Assembly (NCBI GenBank): GCA_002166865.1
Contig: NHTQ01000001.1
Span: forward strand, 496,001-560,000
DNA: 64,000 nt
DNA from: Rhodobacteraceae bacterium WFHF2C18
GTDB taxonomy: Bacteria; Pseudomonadota; Alphaproteobacteria; Rhodobacterales; Rhodobacteraceae
Direction: 5' to 3'
Every line of letters starts with the position of its first letter. Within the stretch, counting starts at the first letter, position 1. Under the pieces are notes generated by a model. The model saw only the letters and a list, made by a program, of their open reading frames with translations, had not been told where the DNA came from and ran no database searches. Of the stretch, positions 1 through 8,868 are shown piece by piece. The position numbers were made by a program, and so were the translations under genes.

Positions 1-803
1 ACCGCCGCCTCGGGCGCCTCGGCCTCCTTGGCCGCTTCCTCGCGCTCGATCTCGAGCGTGCAATTGCCTTCGGCGAAGTCGAAGACTTCGCGCACCGTGC
101 TCTCGTCTGCCTCGGTCTCGAGCGTGAGCGTCCAGCGGATCAGCGACTCCTGCCAGTCCAGCCCCTCTAGCGCCGGTACGGCGTCGATATCCGCCGTCGT
201 GCTCAGCGTGCCAAGGCGCCCCAGGCTCCGGAACAGGAGCGCCGGATCGTTGCCGGAACTGTAGAGGCCAGCATCGGGGGCAAAGCGGATCCTGTATCGG
301 GTGGTGCCACGCCCACCGGGGACGGCGGGCGAGAGGTCGAGGGCCACGGGTTCGAAGCCGACCGCCGCTTCGGTCTCCGCGTCCTCGGTCCCCTCGTCAT
401 CACCAGTCGCGGCAATGAGCGCTTCCAGATCGGCCTGCAGGCCCATCGCGTAGTCATCGGAGGCGCCCTGTGGGTGGTGGCCGGCACGGGCGGCGGCAAC
501 GAGATCGGACAGGTGGTCGCCCGCGCGGTGGAAAAGGCGCATGACGTCCGTATCGCAGGCGAGGCGGCCCGTGCGCACCTCGTCGAGCAGGGTTTCGAAG
601 CGGTGCGCGAAGCTGACAAGGGAATCGATGCCGAAGGCGCCTGCGCCCCCCTTTATCGAATGAACGGCACGGAAGACTGCATGGAGAGTGTCGACATCCT
701 CGCTCTGCTGGTCAAGCTGGCGCAGCCCCTCGCTCAGGGTCTCCAGAAGATCCTCGCATTCCTGAAAAAACATGTCGCGAATGTCGTTGCTGTTCTGTGT
801 CAT
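1..803 (-). CDS. cheA: Chemotaxis histidine kinase CheA (5' part; runs off the left edge)
   Basis: Cytoplasmic kinase that passes phosphate from its own histidine to CheY and CheB. Only the first ~267 residues lie in the window, and the frame stays open to base 1. The N-terminus is an Hpt (P1) domain with the phospho-acceptor His at residue 48 in AVHSIKGGAGAFG. An acidic, variable linker follows, then a second domain-like region from about residue 150. The start is the ATG at 803, six bases after the stop of the upstream cheY. It closes a leftward operon with a STAS protein and CheY. The P1 domain and the context make CheA nearly certain. The kinase and CheW-binding domains are outside the window, so activity cannot be judged. 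Confidence 0.9.
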   Translation of the reverse strand, partial: MTQNSNDIRDMFFQECEDLLETLSEGLRQLDQQSEDVDTLHAVFRAVHSIKGGAGAFGIDSLVSFAHRFETLLDEVRTGRLACDTDVMRLFHRAGDHLSDLVAAARAGHHPQGASDDYAMGLQADLEALIAATGDDEGTEDAETEAAVGFEPVALDLSPAVPGGRGTTRYRIRFAPDAGLYSSGNDPALLFRSLGRLGTLSTTADIDAVPALEGLDWQESLIRWTLTLETEADESTVREVFDFAEGNCTLEIEREEAAKEAEAPEAA

Positions 804-809
804 GGTGCC

Positions 810-1178
810 TCACGCTGCGGTGACCCGCTCGATGGCGGCGATCAGTTTGTCCTCGTGGAAGGGCTTGACGATCCAGCCCGTGGCACCAGAGCTGCGCGCG
901 CGCTCCTTGAGCTCGTGGCTGCTTTCGGTGGTGAGAACCAGGATCGGCAGGGCGGGATTGGAATAGTCGCGCCGTACCGATTCAATGAAGCCGAATCCAT
1001 CCAGCCTGGGCATGTTGATATCGGTAATGACGACATCCGGTGTCACCTCGGAAAGGCGCTGCAGGCCATCCGCGCCGTCCTCGGCGAGATGTACGTCGAA
1101 ACCAGCCTCGCTGAGCGCCGCTCCGAGCAGATTGCGCATGGTGCGGGAATCGTCGACCGCCAGAACCGTGAGAGTCAT
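810..1178 (-). CDS. cheY: CheY-type single-domain response regulator
   Basis: 122-residue stand-alone receiver domain that would carry phosphate from CheA to the flagellar motor or act as a phosphate sink. The acidic pocket is in VDDS (Asp9/Asp10), the phospho-acceptor is Asp53 in ITDINMPRLDG, the switch residues lie in LTTES, and the conserved Lys105 is in IVKPF, so every catalytic position is intact. Its start overlaps the stop of the upstream STAS gene by four bases (ATGA), and cheA starts six bases after its stop. That implies translational coupling in a STAS-cheY-cheA unit. It resembles the second CheY in this window (8500-8868), suggesting duplicated modules. Confidence 0.93.
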   Translation of the reverse strand: MTLTVLAVDDSRTMRNLLGAALSEAGFDVHLAEDGADGLQRLSEVTPDVVITDINMPRLDGFGFIESVRRDYSNPALPILVLTTESSHELKERARSSGATGWIVKPFHEDKLIAAIERVTAA

Positions 1179-1453
1179 AGGAAGGGCTCCTCGCTGAAGA
1201 ACTCGGGCGGCAGGCCCAGTGCCGCGACGCCGTCGGTGAACCCCCTTGATTGCGGTGTGATGCGGAAGGCGATGCCGTCACTCCGCCATTGTGCTTGCGC
1301 AGAGACCATGAGCTGGAGCGCAATCGCACCGAGAAACGTCACCGCGCCGGCGTCTACAGTCACCGGCTCGCCGCGGCGGGCGAGCAAGGTTTCATGAAGG
1401 ATGCCGGTCGCCTGGCAGTCGAGGCGTCGCGGCAACTCGAGGATGCATGTCAT
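1175..1453 (-). CDS. STAS-domain protein in chemotaxis operon
   Basis: A 92-residue protein made of one STAS domain, the fold of SpoIIAA-type anti-sigma-factor antagonists, here inside a chemotaxis operon. The phospho-regulated STAS motif (normally Asp-Ser after a hydrophobic strand) reads TFLGAIALQLMV. The Asp-Ser pair is replaced by Gly-Ala, so control by serine phosphorylation looks unlikely. A strong ribosome site (GGGGAGG) precedes the ATG at 1453, and the stop overlaps cheY. Its role in chemotaxis is not known to me; it may be a scaffold or kinase-modulating partner. A paralog at 7595-8314 occupies the same place relative to the second cheY-cheA. Confidence 0.8.
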   Translation of the reverse strand: MTCILELPRRLDCQATGILHETLLARRGEPVTVDAGAVTFLGAIALQLMVSAQAQWRSDGIAFRITPQSRGFTDGVAALGLPPEFFSEEPFL

Positions 1454-1591
1454 CGCGTACCTCCCCGGTCGTCGGATCGTGGCGATGTGATGAAGTCCGC
1501 ACTACGCCGCCCCGTACATCCCGCGCCACTGCGGCCCGGCCTGGCCGGCATTCCAGGCGGTGTCACCCAGCCGCGTCCGGGCACTCCGGCA

Positions 1592-3043
1592 TCATACATT
1601 GAACTTCTCCACGTGCGCGGACATCGTCTTGGCCTCGGTTGCGAGCGAGGCACTCGCGGCCGTGGACTCCTCGACCATCGCGGCGTTCTGCTGGGTCATC
1701 TGGTCGAGATGGTTCACGGCGGTGTTGACCTCGGAGAGGCTTGTGGCTTGGCTCTGCGCGACGCTTGTCATGTCGTCTACCATGCTCGAGACTTCTCCGA
1801 AGGCCTCTACAAGGCGGTTCAGCGCATCGGCGGTATTGTCCACCAGGCTCACGCCGTTGCTCACATAGTCGGAACTCGTCCCAATAAGGGTCTTGATGTT
1901 CTTCGCCGCCTCGCCTGAACGCTGCGCGAGCGTGCGCACCTCGGATGCCACGACCGCGAACCCCTTGCCCGCCTCGCCCGCGCGGGCGGCCTCGACCCCG
2001 GCGTTCAGCGCGAGAAGGTTGGTCTGGAAGGCAATCTCGTCGATGATGCCGATGATCTGGCTCATCTCATCGGACGAGTTGGCGATCTGCTCCATCGCCT
2101 GCTTGGTCTGCTCCACGACGACACCGCCCTGCTCGGCATCCTCGCGGGCCTTCGAGACGGTCTGGTTCGTCTTTGTCATCCGCTCCGCGGTCTCGTGGAC
2201 GTTGCGCGTGAGTTCATCGACGGAGGCGGCGGTCTCTTCAAGGCTCGCGGCCTGTTGTTCGGTGCGCTTTGACAGGTCGTCCGCGGCCTCGGCGATCTCG
2301 CCGGCGCCGCTGTTGATGTTGTAAGACGCCTGGCGCACCGACAGGATGATTTCGCGCAGGCTCTCGGTTGCGCGGTTGAAACTATCGACGAGCCGCGCGG
2401 ATTTCGAGGAAATTGACGAGTCGACGCTGACCTGGAGATTGCCGGCGGCCAGTTCCTCGAGGCAGTCAGCGATGGTGCCCAGCGCCTCCTCCTGCGCAGC
2501 CTCGGCCTCCGCGCGGTGCTCGGCCAGCTTGTCGATATAGATGGAGATCGAGAGGTCCATGTCCAGCATCGCGGCCTTGACCAGCGCGCCAATCTCCGCG
2601 GCGAGCTCATCCGGCTCTCGCCCGCGCCTACTGAAGGGACCGCCGCCGCTCATGCGCTTTTGCACGATCCCCGCAATCAGATGCTCGATAACCACCGCAT
2701 AGCCACCGATAAACCAGCGTGGCTCAAGGCCGATTTCGGCGTGAACTTTGCTGATCGCGGTGACGGCTTCGGTGTAATCCGCCCCGAATTCGGCCTCGGT
2801 GATGCGCTCCCAATGGCCCTGCTGGCGAGACTTGGCTGACATCATGTGCTGTTCGTCTTCGAAGAAGGCGCGCGTCGCAGGTGTCTTGCGGATCCGGCTG
2901 TAGAAACTGTCGAGCGCCCCGCCCAGAGCCTCGCGCACATCGGGGGCGATGGTGCGCAGCCTGGCGCGCGCGGCATCATCGAGCCCCATGAAGGCGAGGC
3001 GCTGGGACAGCGAATCTTCGGTATCGAATTTCCTGGCTTCCAT
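1592..3043 (-). CDS. Globin-coupled soluble methyl-accepting chemotaxis protein (aerotaxis-type)
   Basis: A 483-residue chemoreceptor with no membrane segment. Residues ~10-160 look like a protoglobin/HemAT-type sensor globin, with conserved pieces such as [12 protein letters not shown] and WFIGGYAVV. In this family the domain binds heme and senses oxygen or another gas. Residues ~230-480 form the receptor signalling hairpin with the tip [20 protein letters not shown]. The tip is nearly identical to that of the divergent membrane receptor at 3271, so both should reach the same kinase array. The ATG at 3043 is preceded by AAGGA. It heads the leftward STAS-cheY-cheA group with a 138-bp gap. Heme binding is inferred from the fold; I did not place the proximal histidine with certainty. 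Confidence 0.85.
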   Translation of the reverse strand: MEARKFDTEDSLSQRLAFMGLDDAARARLRTIAPDVREALGGALDSFYSRIRKTPATRAFFEDEQHMMSAKSRQQGHWERITEAEFGADYTEAVTAISKVHAEIGLEPRWFIGGYAVVIEHLIAGIVQKRMSGGGPFSRRGREPDELAAEIGALVKAAMLDMDLSISIYIDKLAEHRAEAEAAQEEALGTIADCLEELAAGNLQVSVDSSISSKSARLVDSFNRATESLREIILSVRQASYNINSGAGEIAEAADDLSKRTEQQAASLEETAASVDELTRNVHETAERMTKTNQTVSKAREDAEQGGVVVEQTKQAMEQIANSSDEMSQIIGIIDEIAFQTNLLALNAGVEAARAGEAGKGFAVVASEVRTLAQRSGEAAKNIKTLIGTSSDYVSNGVSLVDNTADALNRLVEAFGEVSSMVDDMTSVAQSQATSLSEVNTAVNHLDQMTQQNAAMVEESTAASASLATEAKTMSAHVEKFNV

Positions 3044-3127
3044 GGGTCTTTTTCCTTGCGTTGCGTGACCACTCTGGCGGCGTGCCGGGCCGCCGCCGGA
3101 CCGAAGCGGGGCCCGACCTGCAAAGCG

Positions 3128-3157
3128 TTAGGCGATTCGCTGTAAAGGATTGCCTAA
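3128..3157. promoter_or_regulatory. Inverted repeat between divergent chemoreceptor genes
   Basis: Arms TTAGGCGAT (3128-3136) and ATTGCCTAA (3149-3157) pair with one mismatch around a 12-base spacer, in the 227-bp gap between the two divergent receptor genes. The layout suits an operator, but I recognise no known motif, so this is only a candidate. Confidence 0.3.
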
Positions 3158-3270
3158 TGGCCGAGAAATTTCCCCCGACCGCGTCTTTCGGAAAAACGGT
3201 TTGCGTAGAGGGAGTTTTAACCCGTCCCGCGCAGGCTTCCCGTCGAATGCGTCGCAACGGAGCTGGGGCC

Positions 3271-5268
3271 ATGCTCGACAACCTGAAAATCTCGACCAAG
3301 ATCCATGTTCTCGGCGGGGCGCTTCTCGTCCTGCTGGCGCTCGGCAGCTTAGCCGGGGTATTGTCGCTTCGCCACGCGGGCGCGCTGTTCAGCCATTACA
3401 AGGAGGGGGCGGAGCAGGAAATGCTGATCGGCCGGCTTTCGGAGGATCTCCTGGAGCTGCGGATCGCCCAGCTCGCATATATGGACAACCCGACGGCCCC
3501 GGCCGAAGGACGCGTGCGGGGCGCGCTCGCCGACGTTCTCGGGATGGGGGCCGATGACCCCCGTCTGCGCGATGCCGACGTCCGCCGCGCCCTGGAGGAC
3601 GTGCAGCAGATCGCGCGCGATTACCGCGAAGGCTTCGACCGCGCCGTTGCCGCCGACCCTGTGGCGCGCGCGCGCCTTGTCGAGCAGACCGTCGCGCCAC
3701 TTGGGGCGCGGGCCGCGGAACGGTTGTTGACGCTTCACGAAGAGGGTCTCGGGCCCCTGAACGCGGACGGTGTGGCCGCGCTTGGACAGATGAACCGACT
3801 CGAGGTCGCCATCTTCGTCGCCATGGCACTCTGCATTTGCGCGGGGCTGACCTTCGCCCTGTGGATGGCCGGCGCACTCAGCCGGCCTGTCGAACGCCTG
3901 CGTGAGTCTGTAACCCGGATCGCCGCGCGGGATGGCGTCTTTACCATCCCCGACACCGACCGTGGCGACGAGGTCGGACATGTCGCGCGTGAACTGGCAG
4001 GCTTGCGCGACCGGCTGGTCCAAGCGGACCGTGACGAGGCGGAGCGCCGCAGAGACGACGAAGCGGAAAAGGCCGCGGCCGCCGAACGCCGCGCCCGATA
4101 TGCCCGGATGGTCGAGTCGGTGCGCCAGGCGCTCGCCGATCTCGCTGGCGGCGACCTGACGACACGGCTGCCCGATATCGAGGCCAGCAAGGTGCCGGAA
4201 GAGTACGCGGCGATCCGCGACGGCTTCAACCAGGCCGTCGGACGCGTCGAGGAGGTGATTGCGGGGTTGCGCCAAAGCGCCGCGAGTGTCCAGAACGGGT
4301 CGGGCGAGATCCGCCAGTCCGCCGAGGATCTCTCGGGCCGGACAGAGAGCCAGGGGGCCACGCTGCAGGAACTCGCCGCTTCGCTAGACCAACTGACCCG
4401 GAATGTGCGCGCCACCGCCGAGAATGCCGGCACAGCCGAGCGGACCGTCCAGGAGAACCGAGAAGAGGCGGAGCGGACAGGCGCGGTGGTGGACGAGGCG
4501 GTCGCGGCCATGAACGAGATCGCCGACTCCTCGGATCAGATCACGCGGATCATCGGCGTCATAGACGACATCGCCTTCCAGACGAACCTGCTCGCGCTCA
4601 ATGCCGGGGTCGAAGCCGCCCGCGCCGGCGAGGCAGGCAAGGGGTTCGCGGTCGTAGCCTCCGAGGTGCGCACACTCGCCCAGCGCGCTTCGGACTCCGC
4701 GCGTGAGATCAAGCAGCTTATCTCGGCAAGCTCGGAAAAGGTGGCTCATGGCGTCGATCTCGTCGGTCGCACCGGCAACGCTCTGGAAACGATCATCGAT
4801 CGCGTACAGCGGGTGGCCGACCTGGTCTCGGAAATCGCCCGAGCCTCCAGGGAGCAGGCCACCGGTCTCGGCGAGATCAACGACGGTATCAACCAACTCG
4901 ACAAGGTGACGCAGCAGAACGTCGCACAGGTGGAGCAATCCACCGCTGCGAGTGCTGCGCTCGACACCGAGGCGCGCCGGCTTCTTGACTATGTGGAACG
5001 GTTTCGCACGGACCAGCAGGGGGGGCGCAGCGCCGCGCTTATGCCGCTGCAGGGGGACGACAAGCGGCAACGCAAGACTGAGACCTGCCAGGGAGGCGCC
5101 AAGGTCCGGCTTGCGGGCGAGGTCGTCGAAATGAAGCCTTCCGACAGAACGCCGCGGTCGGGCAGGAAGGGCGTTACCGTGCCGGCTGCTGGGCCCACAC
5201 TCGGCGCGTCCGGACCGGTCGCCCCGGCCGCGGCTGGGGCTGGGAGCGGCATCTGGCAGGACTTCTGA
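3271..5268 (+). CDS. Transmembrane methyl-accepting chemotaxis protein
   Basis: A 665-residue membrane chemoreceptor. An N-terminal helix (about residues 12-32) and a second one (about 185-205) bracket a ~150-residue helical sensor region. HAMP segments follow, beginning [15 protein letters not shown]. The cytoplasmic hairpin has the canonical tip [20 protein letters not shown]. The C-terminus carries a ~80-residue low-complexity tail. The start is the ATG at 3271, preceded by GGAG eight bases away. The frame stays open further upstream, but that stretch does not encode the usual receptor N-terminus. It is divergent from the globin receptor and is followed 82 bp later by the CheB-like gene and cheD. 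The ligand cannot be read from the sequence. Confidence 0.9.
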   Translation: MLDNLKISTKIHVLGGALLVLLALGSLAGVLSLRHAGALFSHYKEGAEQEMLIGRLSEDLLELRIAQLAYMDNPTAPAEGRVRGALADVLGMGADDPRLRDADVRRALEDVQQIARDYREGFDRAVAADPVARARLVEQTVAPLGARAAERLLTLHEEGLGPLNADGVAALGQMNRLEVAIFVAMALCICAGLTFALWMAGALSRPVERLRESVTRIAARDGVFTIPDTDRGDEVGHVARELAGLRDRLVQADRDEAERRRDDEAEKAAAAERRARYARMVESVRQALADLAGGDLTTRLPDIEASKVPEEYAAIRDGFNQAVGRVEEVIAGLRQSAASVQNGSGEIRQSAEDLSGRTESQGATLQELAASLDQLTRNVRATAENAGTAERTVQENREEAERTGAVVDEAVAAMNEIADSSDQITRIIGVIDDIAFQTNLLALNAGVEAARAGEAGKGFAVVASEVRTLAQRASDSAREIKQLISASSEKVAHGVDLVGRTGNALETIIDRVQRVADLVSEIARASREQATGLGEINDGINQLDKVTQQNVAQVEQSTAASAALDTEARRLLDYVERFRTDQQGGRSAALMPLQGDDKRQRKTETCQGGAKVRLAGEVVEMKPSDRTPRSGRKGVTVPAAGPTLGASGPVAPAAAGAGSGIWQDF

Positions 5269-5350
5269 CGCCGCCGGCGCCGATCGGCATCCGGGCGCTT
5301 TTCCGCACCGACGACTCGATCGGCGCTTCCATCCAAAAGGGGTGCGTTAC

Positions 5351-6361
5351 ATGGCGAAACGATACAGGCCGAAACTCAGGGTTCTGCTCGCTGACGGGCG
5401 CCCGATATGCGGCGCGCGTCTGGCCGAGCACTTCGGCGCCGACACGGCATTCGACCTCATCGCCGTGGCCACGACGCTGATGGAAGCCTACAACTCGGCC
5501 GAGGTGTTGGGCCCTGATGCCGTCGCGATCTCCGCCGAGATGGTCGAACGGCCGGAATTCGGCATGTTCGGTGCCCTGCTCAAGGCGCTTGGGCGGCACG
5601 CGGTAGTCTACGGGGAGAACCGACCGGCGAACATGCGTGCGCGCCGATCCGGCGCGGGGCCCGAATTTTTGCCGTTGGGCCCGGATCTTACGCCGGCGGT
5701 ACTGGCGCAAGCGCTCGCACAGGCGGCACAGCGCTTCGCGCCCGCTCCCGGAGCAGCCGAGGCGCTGCCGGTGGTGGCGATCGGCGCGTCGACGGGCGGG
5801 GTTGAGGCGCTGCAATCCGTGTTCGCCGCCTACCCGGAAACCTGCCCACCCACGGTGATCGTTCAGCTTATCCGCGGCGACGTCATCCCCAGCATCGCCG
5901 CGCGCCTGGATGCCGGTTGCGCAGCCACGGTACGGGAGGCCAGGCACGGAGACGCGCTGCAGCCGGGGATGATCTACATCGCCCCGGGCAACGCAACGCA
6001 TCTCACGCTCAGCCGCGCCCGCCGGCCCGACTGCAGGCCGACCAAGGGCCCGACGGTGGCGGGCCACCGCCCATCGGTCGATGTGCTGTTTCGCAGTGTC
6101 GCGCCGCATGCCCCGGCCGTGATCGGCGTCCTGCTGACCGGCATGGGCAGCGACGAAGCGGCGGGTCTGCTCGAGATGCGCACGGGCGGCGGCTTCACCA
6201 TCGCGCAGGACGCCGCGACGAGCACCGTCTACGGCATGCCCCGCGTCGCGCTGGAAAGCGGCACCGTCGATCTTGAACTCCTGCTTCCACAAATCGGGAC
6301 GGCGATCATCGAGGCCTTCCACTGCGCCACCAGTCCTGACCGCAAGAGAATGCTGTCATGA
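5351..6361 (+). CDS. CheB-like protein with degenerate receiver and methylesterase sites
   Basis: 336 residues in CheB architecture: an N-terminal receiver-like domain (~1-90) and a C-terminal methylesterase domain (~138-330). The catalytic Ser147 in GASTGG and Asp268 in TGMGSDEA are kept. However, the position of the catalytic histidine, 26 residues after the serine, is Leu173 (VQLIRGD, where the intact CheB at 14898 reads VQHMPEG). The receiver phospho-acceptor is replaced by Ser61 (PDAVAISAEM). The codon at 173 is CTT, one base from CAT. I therefore infer no normal esterase activity, perhaps a binding or decoy role. The ATG at 5351 follows AAAAGGGG; an in-frame GTG at 5342 lies within it. 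The stop overlaps cheD (ATGA). Confidence 0.85.
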   Translation: MAKRYRPKLRVLLADGRPICGARLAEHFGADTAFDLIAVATTLMEAYNSAEVLGPDAVAISAEMVERPEFGMFGALLKALGRHAVVYGENRPANMRARRSGAGPEFLPLGPDLTPAVLAQALAQAAQRFAPAPGAAEALPVVAIGASTGGVEALQSVFAAYPETCPPTVIVQLIRGDVIPSIAARLDAGCAATVREARHGDALQPGMIYIAPGNATHLTLSRARRPDCRPTKGPTVAGHRPSVDVLFRSVAPHAPAVIGVLLTGMGSDEAAGLLEMRTGGGFTIAQDAATSTVYGMPRVALESGTVDLELLLPQIGTAIIEAFHCATSPDRKRMLS

Positions 6362-6900
6362 AAAACGTTGCCGCCAGCCCCGGGGTTCGAACGGTTCACG
6401 TTATTCAAGGGGATTTCCGAACCTCCGACACGCCGGACGAAATCCTCACCACCATCCTCGGTTCCTGCGTGGCCGCCTGCCTTTGCGATCCCGTGCGCGG
6501 TGTCGGGGGCATGAACCATTTCCTGCTGCCAAACGGCAATCCCGACAACGTCAATATCAAATACGGCACCCACGCGATGGAACTTCTGATCAATTCGCTG
6601 CTCAAACGCGGCGCGGTCCGCGACCGCCTGGAGGCGAAGGTGTTCGGCGGTGCGCGGATGCTCAGCGGCCTGCCCAATATCGGCGAGGCGAATGCCAATT
6701 TCGTTCAGTTGTTTCTGAAGAGGGAGGCTATTCGTTGCGTCGTCAGCAATCTTGGCGGCACCCAGGCGCGCAAGGTCAGGTTCTTTCCCACCACCGGCAA
6801 GGCACAGCAGATGGTGCTCGACGAGATTCAGACCGACCCGGCCGCGATGCCGCGCGCGATCTCCTGCAAGATGCCGGCGGGTGACGTTGAAATGTTCTGA
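6358..6900 (+). CDS. cheD: Chemoreceptor glutamine deamidase CheD
   Basis: 180-residue enzyme of the CheD family, which deamidates glutamines at receptor methylation sites so that CheR can methylate them. The catalytic Cys37 in LGSCVAAC and His54 in GGMNHFLLP have the 17-residue spacing expected for the family. The start ATG overlaps the stop of the degenerate CheB-like gene (ATGA), so the two are translationally coupled. It is the only CheD seen and could serve both chemotaxis sets. A gene-poor stretch follows. Confidence 0.92.
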   Translation: MKNVAASPGVRTVHVIQGDFRTSDTPDEILTTILGSCVAACLCDPVRGVGGMNHFLLPNGNPDNVNIKYGTHAMELLINSLLKRGAVRDRLEAKVFGGARMLSGLPNIGEANANFVQLFLKREAIRCVVSNLGGTQARKVRFFPTTGKAQQMVLDEIQTDPAAMPRAISCKMPAGDVEMF

Positions 6901-7594
6901 GCGCGCCCCGCGATGCGGCCAAACGCGGGAGTGTGCGCTCAACCCGACGCTTTACCGCCCGGCCGGGTGCGGCCGCGTGCCTGCTGTTCGCCAGTCTTCG
7001 GTCCGACAAACCGCATTGTCGGCCGCGATTGCCGCCCCGGCGCCCTACCGGGCCGATACCGCGCCCGAGCCGGCGGCCCCGTTGCCACGCGCCCAAGCCG
7101 TTCCGGCAAAGCGGCGCTGTCAGGCGTGCCGCGCAACCGTGCCGGCGCGATTCCTCTTCCCATAACGGATTTCGGCATGCTCATGTTGTGTGGGCCCGTC
7201 GCCCGGGCTGCTCAGCACTCTGGGAGACATGAACTGGCCGAACGCGATCGACGCCGTCTCGACCGGTATCGCGACGCGGCCTATTCTTGGCGCCGCGACA
7301 GGTTTCGGATGCGGCGTTGGGCCTGGTCGGCCTCGTCTAATTCCCATGTCTGCGCCAGCGCGCGGCAGACAGCGGCCTGATGCGAGGGGGACAGGCGGTC
7401 ATACCCGCTCGTCCGGCTCGGGGAAGCAACGTCATCAGGACCCCGAGTTTCACCACATCTCGGGGGCTCCCGGATGACACCCCGCCTAGGTCAGGAAGAT
7501 GTCAATTGTATATGTTTTCCCGTGCCGTATTAAGTGTTTCCCAAATGATTACATGGATTTTTGGGTCAACACTCACAGTGCCGAGGCCCGAAAG
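6901..7594. other. Gene-poor interval between chemotaxis sets
   Basis: 694 bp without a convincing intact gene. Open frames exist but have no ribosome site or recognisable protein. Leftward, 7281-7403 encodes what looks like a transposase fragment (listed separately). The last ~100 bp (7498-7594) are clearly AT-richer than the surroundings and probably hold the promoter of the STAS-fusion/cheY/cheA operon. I see no clean -35/-10 pair. The interval looks like a scar of past insertions. Confidence 0.6.
7281..7403 (-). pseudogene. Possible fragment of an IS256 (mutator)-type transposase
   Basis: On the minus strand this stretch reads YDRLSPSHQAAVCRALAQ, continues through TWELDEADQAQRRIRNLSRR, and ends at a TAG at 7281-7283. 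From memory, mutator-type transposases carry a similar helix (Ala-x-x-x-x-Trp-Glu-Leu-Asp-Asp-Ala-Asp-Lys-Ala, then Ile-Arg-Asn-Leu-Ala-Arg-Arg-Leu-Glu). Neither a start nor the rest of the enzyme is present, so it would be a decayed remnant. The match is recalled rather than aligned. Confidence 0.35.
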
Positions 7595-8314
7595 ATGTCT
7601 GAGTCATTATCGCCGTCGCCCCCTGCAGAAATTCCACCGGAAAAGCGTTCTGATGCCGCTGTTCTAGCCGGAGATCTGGGCATTCGGGAGGCAGAGAGTA
7701 TCCGCGACCGACTCATGCAAATGATGTCGGATGGCGGCCCTGTGCGAGTCGATTTGTGCGACTCGACAGGGTTGGATACCAGTGTCGTGCAACTCCTGAT
7801 CGCGGCGAAGCGCAGCGCAGAGTGCCGCGGCTGCGCGCTTGAGATTTCCGGGGTCGAGCAAAGTCCGCTCCCGGACGTCATGACCGCGCTCGGTCTGACC
7901 TTGGACGAGCTGTACACAGGGCCTCACGCCACCGAGTGCCAAGATGCCGAGAACCGCGACGCGGAACCTGTGATCGCGCCCGAACACGACGACGCGGATG
8001 CTCTTTTCTGGCTGAGTGACGACCAGATGGCTTGGCTTCGCCGGTTCTTTCCGGCGAAGACCGGCAAACCGCGGGCCGACGACCGGCGTGTTTTGAGCGG
8101 GATAATCCACGTCAAACACAATGATCTGAGATGGCAGGACGCGCCAAGGGAATACGGCCCGTACAAGACACTCTACACCCGCTGGAAACGGTGGAAAGAC
8201 CAAGGCGTCTTCACCCGCATGCTGGCAGAACTATCCGGCGACGTCGATGAGCATGCGGCGGGCACGGTTGATGCGTCTTGGCTGCAGGCGCTGCAAGCGC
8301 CGAAGGCGGGCTAG
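7595..8314 (+). CDS. STAS domain fused to IS5-type transposase N-terminal region
   Basis: 239 residues. Residues ~20-105 are a STAS domain (VRVDLCDSTGLDTSVVQLLI), keeping an Asp-Thr-Ser at the regulatory loop that the paralog at 1175 has lost. After an acidic linker (~106-137), residues ~138-235 match the N-terminal part of IS5-family transposases: FWLSDDQMAWLRRFFP, DDRRVLSGIIHVKHNDLRW, YGPYKTLYTRWKRWKDQG. The sequence stops just past the first DDE-type aspartate (Asp226 in TVDASWL), so no active transposase is present. The ATG at 7595 is preceded by GAGG eight bases away; the open frame upstream lacks a ribosome site. It precedes cheY-cheA as the STAS gene does in the left set. Whether the fusion is a working domesticated protein or an insertion accident cannot be settled here. 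Confidence 0.75.
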   Translation: MSESLSPSPPAEIPPEKRSDAAVLAGDLGIREAESIRDRLMQMMSDGGPVRVDLCDSTGLDTSVVQLLIAAKRSAECRGCALEISGVEQSPLPDVMTALGLTLDELYTGPHATECQDAENRDAEPVIAPEHDDADALFWLSDDQMAWLRRFFPAKTGKPRADDRRVLSGIIHVKHNDLRWQDAPREYGPYKTLYTRWKRWKDQGVFTRMLAELSGDVDEHAAGTVDASWLQALQAPKAG

Positions 8315-8499
8315 GATCATGGCTGGATTTTTTTCGCGAACCGTAGGCATCCGATGGCGCTTGCCCGCCCTCTTTTCAGGGGCACCGCCGCCGGCACCGA
8401 CGGACGAGGCGACCTGCGACCTATGAAGGCGTTTCCGGTACAGGCGGCTCCGATAAACGCGCAAAACCCGCCATTCATGCACGAACTCGAGGATCACAG

Positions 8500-8868
8500 A
8501 TGAGCAAGAAAGTCCTGGCTATCGACGATTCCCATTCGGTCCGACAAATGATCTCGATGACGCTCGGCTCTGCCGGTTTCACCGTCGAGGAGGCCTGCGA
8601 CGGCGCGGATGGCTATGCCAAGGCAACTGCCGGCAACTACAATGCGATCATTACCGACCTCAACATGCCCAACATGAACGGACTGGATTTCATCAAGAAA
8701 TTCAGGGCGCACCCCTCAAGCCGCGGCGTTCCGATCATCTTCCTGTCCACCGAATCCGACGAAGCGTCGAAACGCGAGGCGAAATCGGCCGGCGCGATCG
8801 GCTGGATCGTGAAACCGTTCGACCAAGATCAACTCCTCGCAGCGATCAAGAAGGTGGCCGGCGCATGA
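8500..8868 (+). CDS. cheY: CheY-type single-domain response regulator
   Basis: 122-residue receiver domain with an intact active site: IDDS near residue 8, phospho-acceptor Asp53 in ITDLNMPNMNG, LSTES switch loop, Lys105 in IVKPF. GAGGA lies six bases before the ATG. The stop overlaps the start of cheA (ATGA), so it is translationally coupled to its kinase. A paralog of the CheY at 810-1178. As the first classical gene of the second set it is the likely main output or phosphate sink of this pathway. Confidence 0.94.
   Translation: MSKKVLAIDDSHSVRQMISMTLGSAGFTVEEACDGADGYAKATAGNYNAIITDLNMPNMNGLDFIKKFRAHPSSRGVPIIFLSTESDEASKREAKSAGAIGWIVKPFDQDQLLAAIKKVAGA

Noticed and set aside
6913..7380. A 155-codon plus-strand open frame in the gap after cheD
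   Set aside because: No ribosome site, Arg/Ala-rich composition, no resemblance to any protein; the opposite strand carries the more plausible transposase fragment.
7499..7594. N-terminal extension of the STAS-transposase fusion from 7499
   Set aside because: AT-rich promoter-like DNA without a ribosome site; the ATG at 7595 has GAGG at eight bases and begins the STAS-like region.
8423..8503. A 26-codon open frame ending on the cheY start (ATGA overlap)
   Set aside because: It could be a leader peptide, but it lacks a ribosome site and any recognisable sequence; cheY has its own GAGGA.
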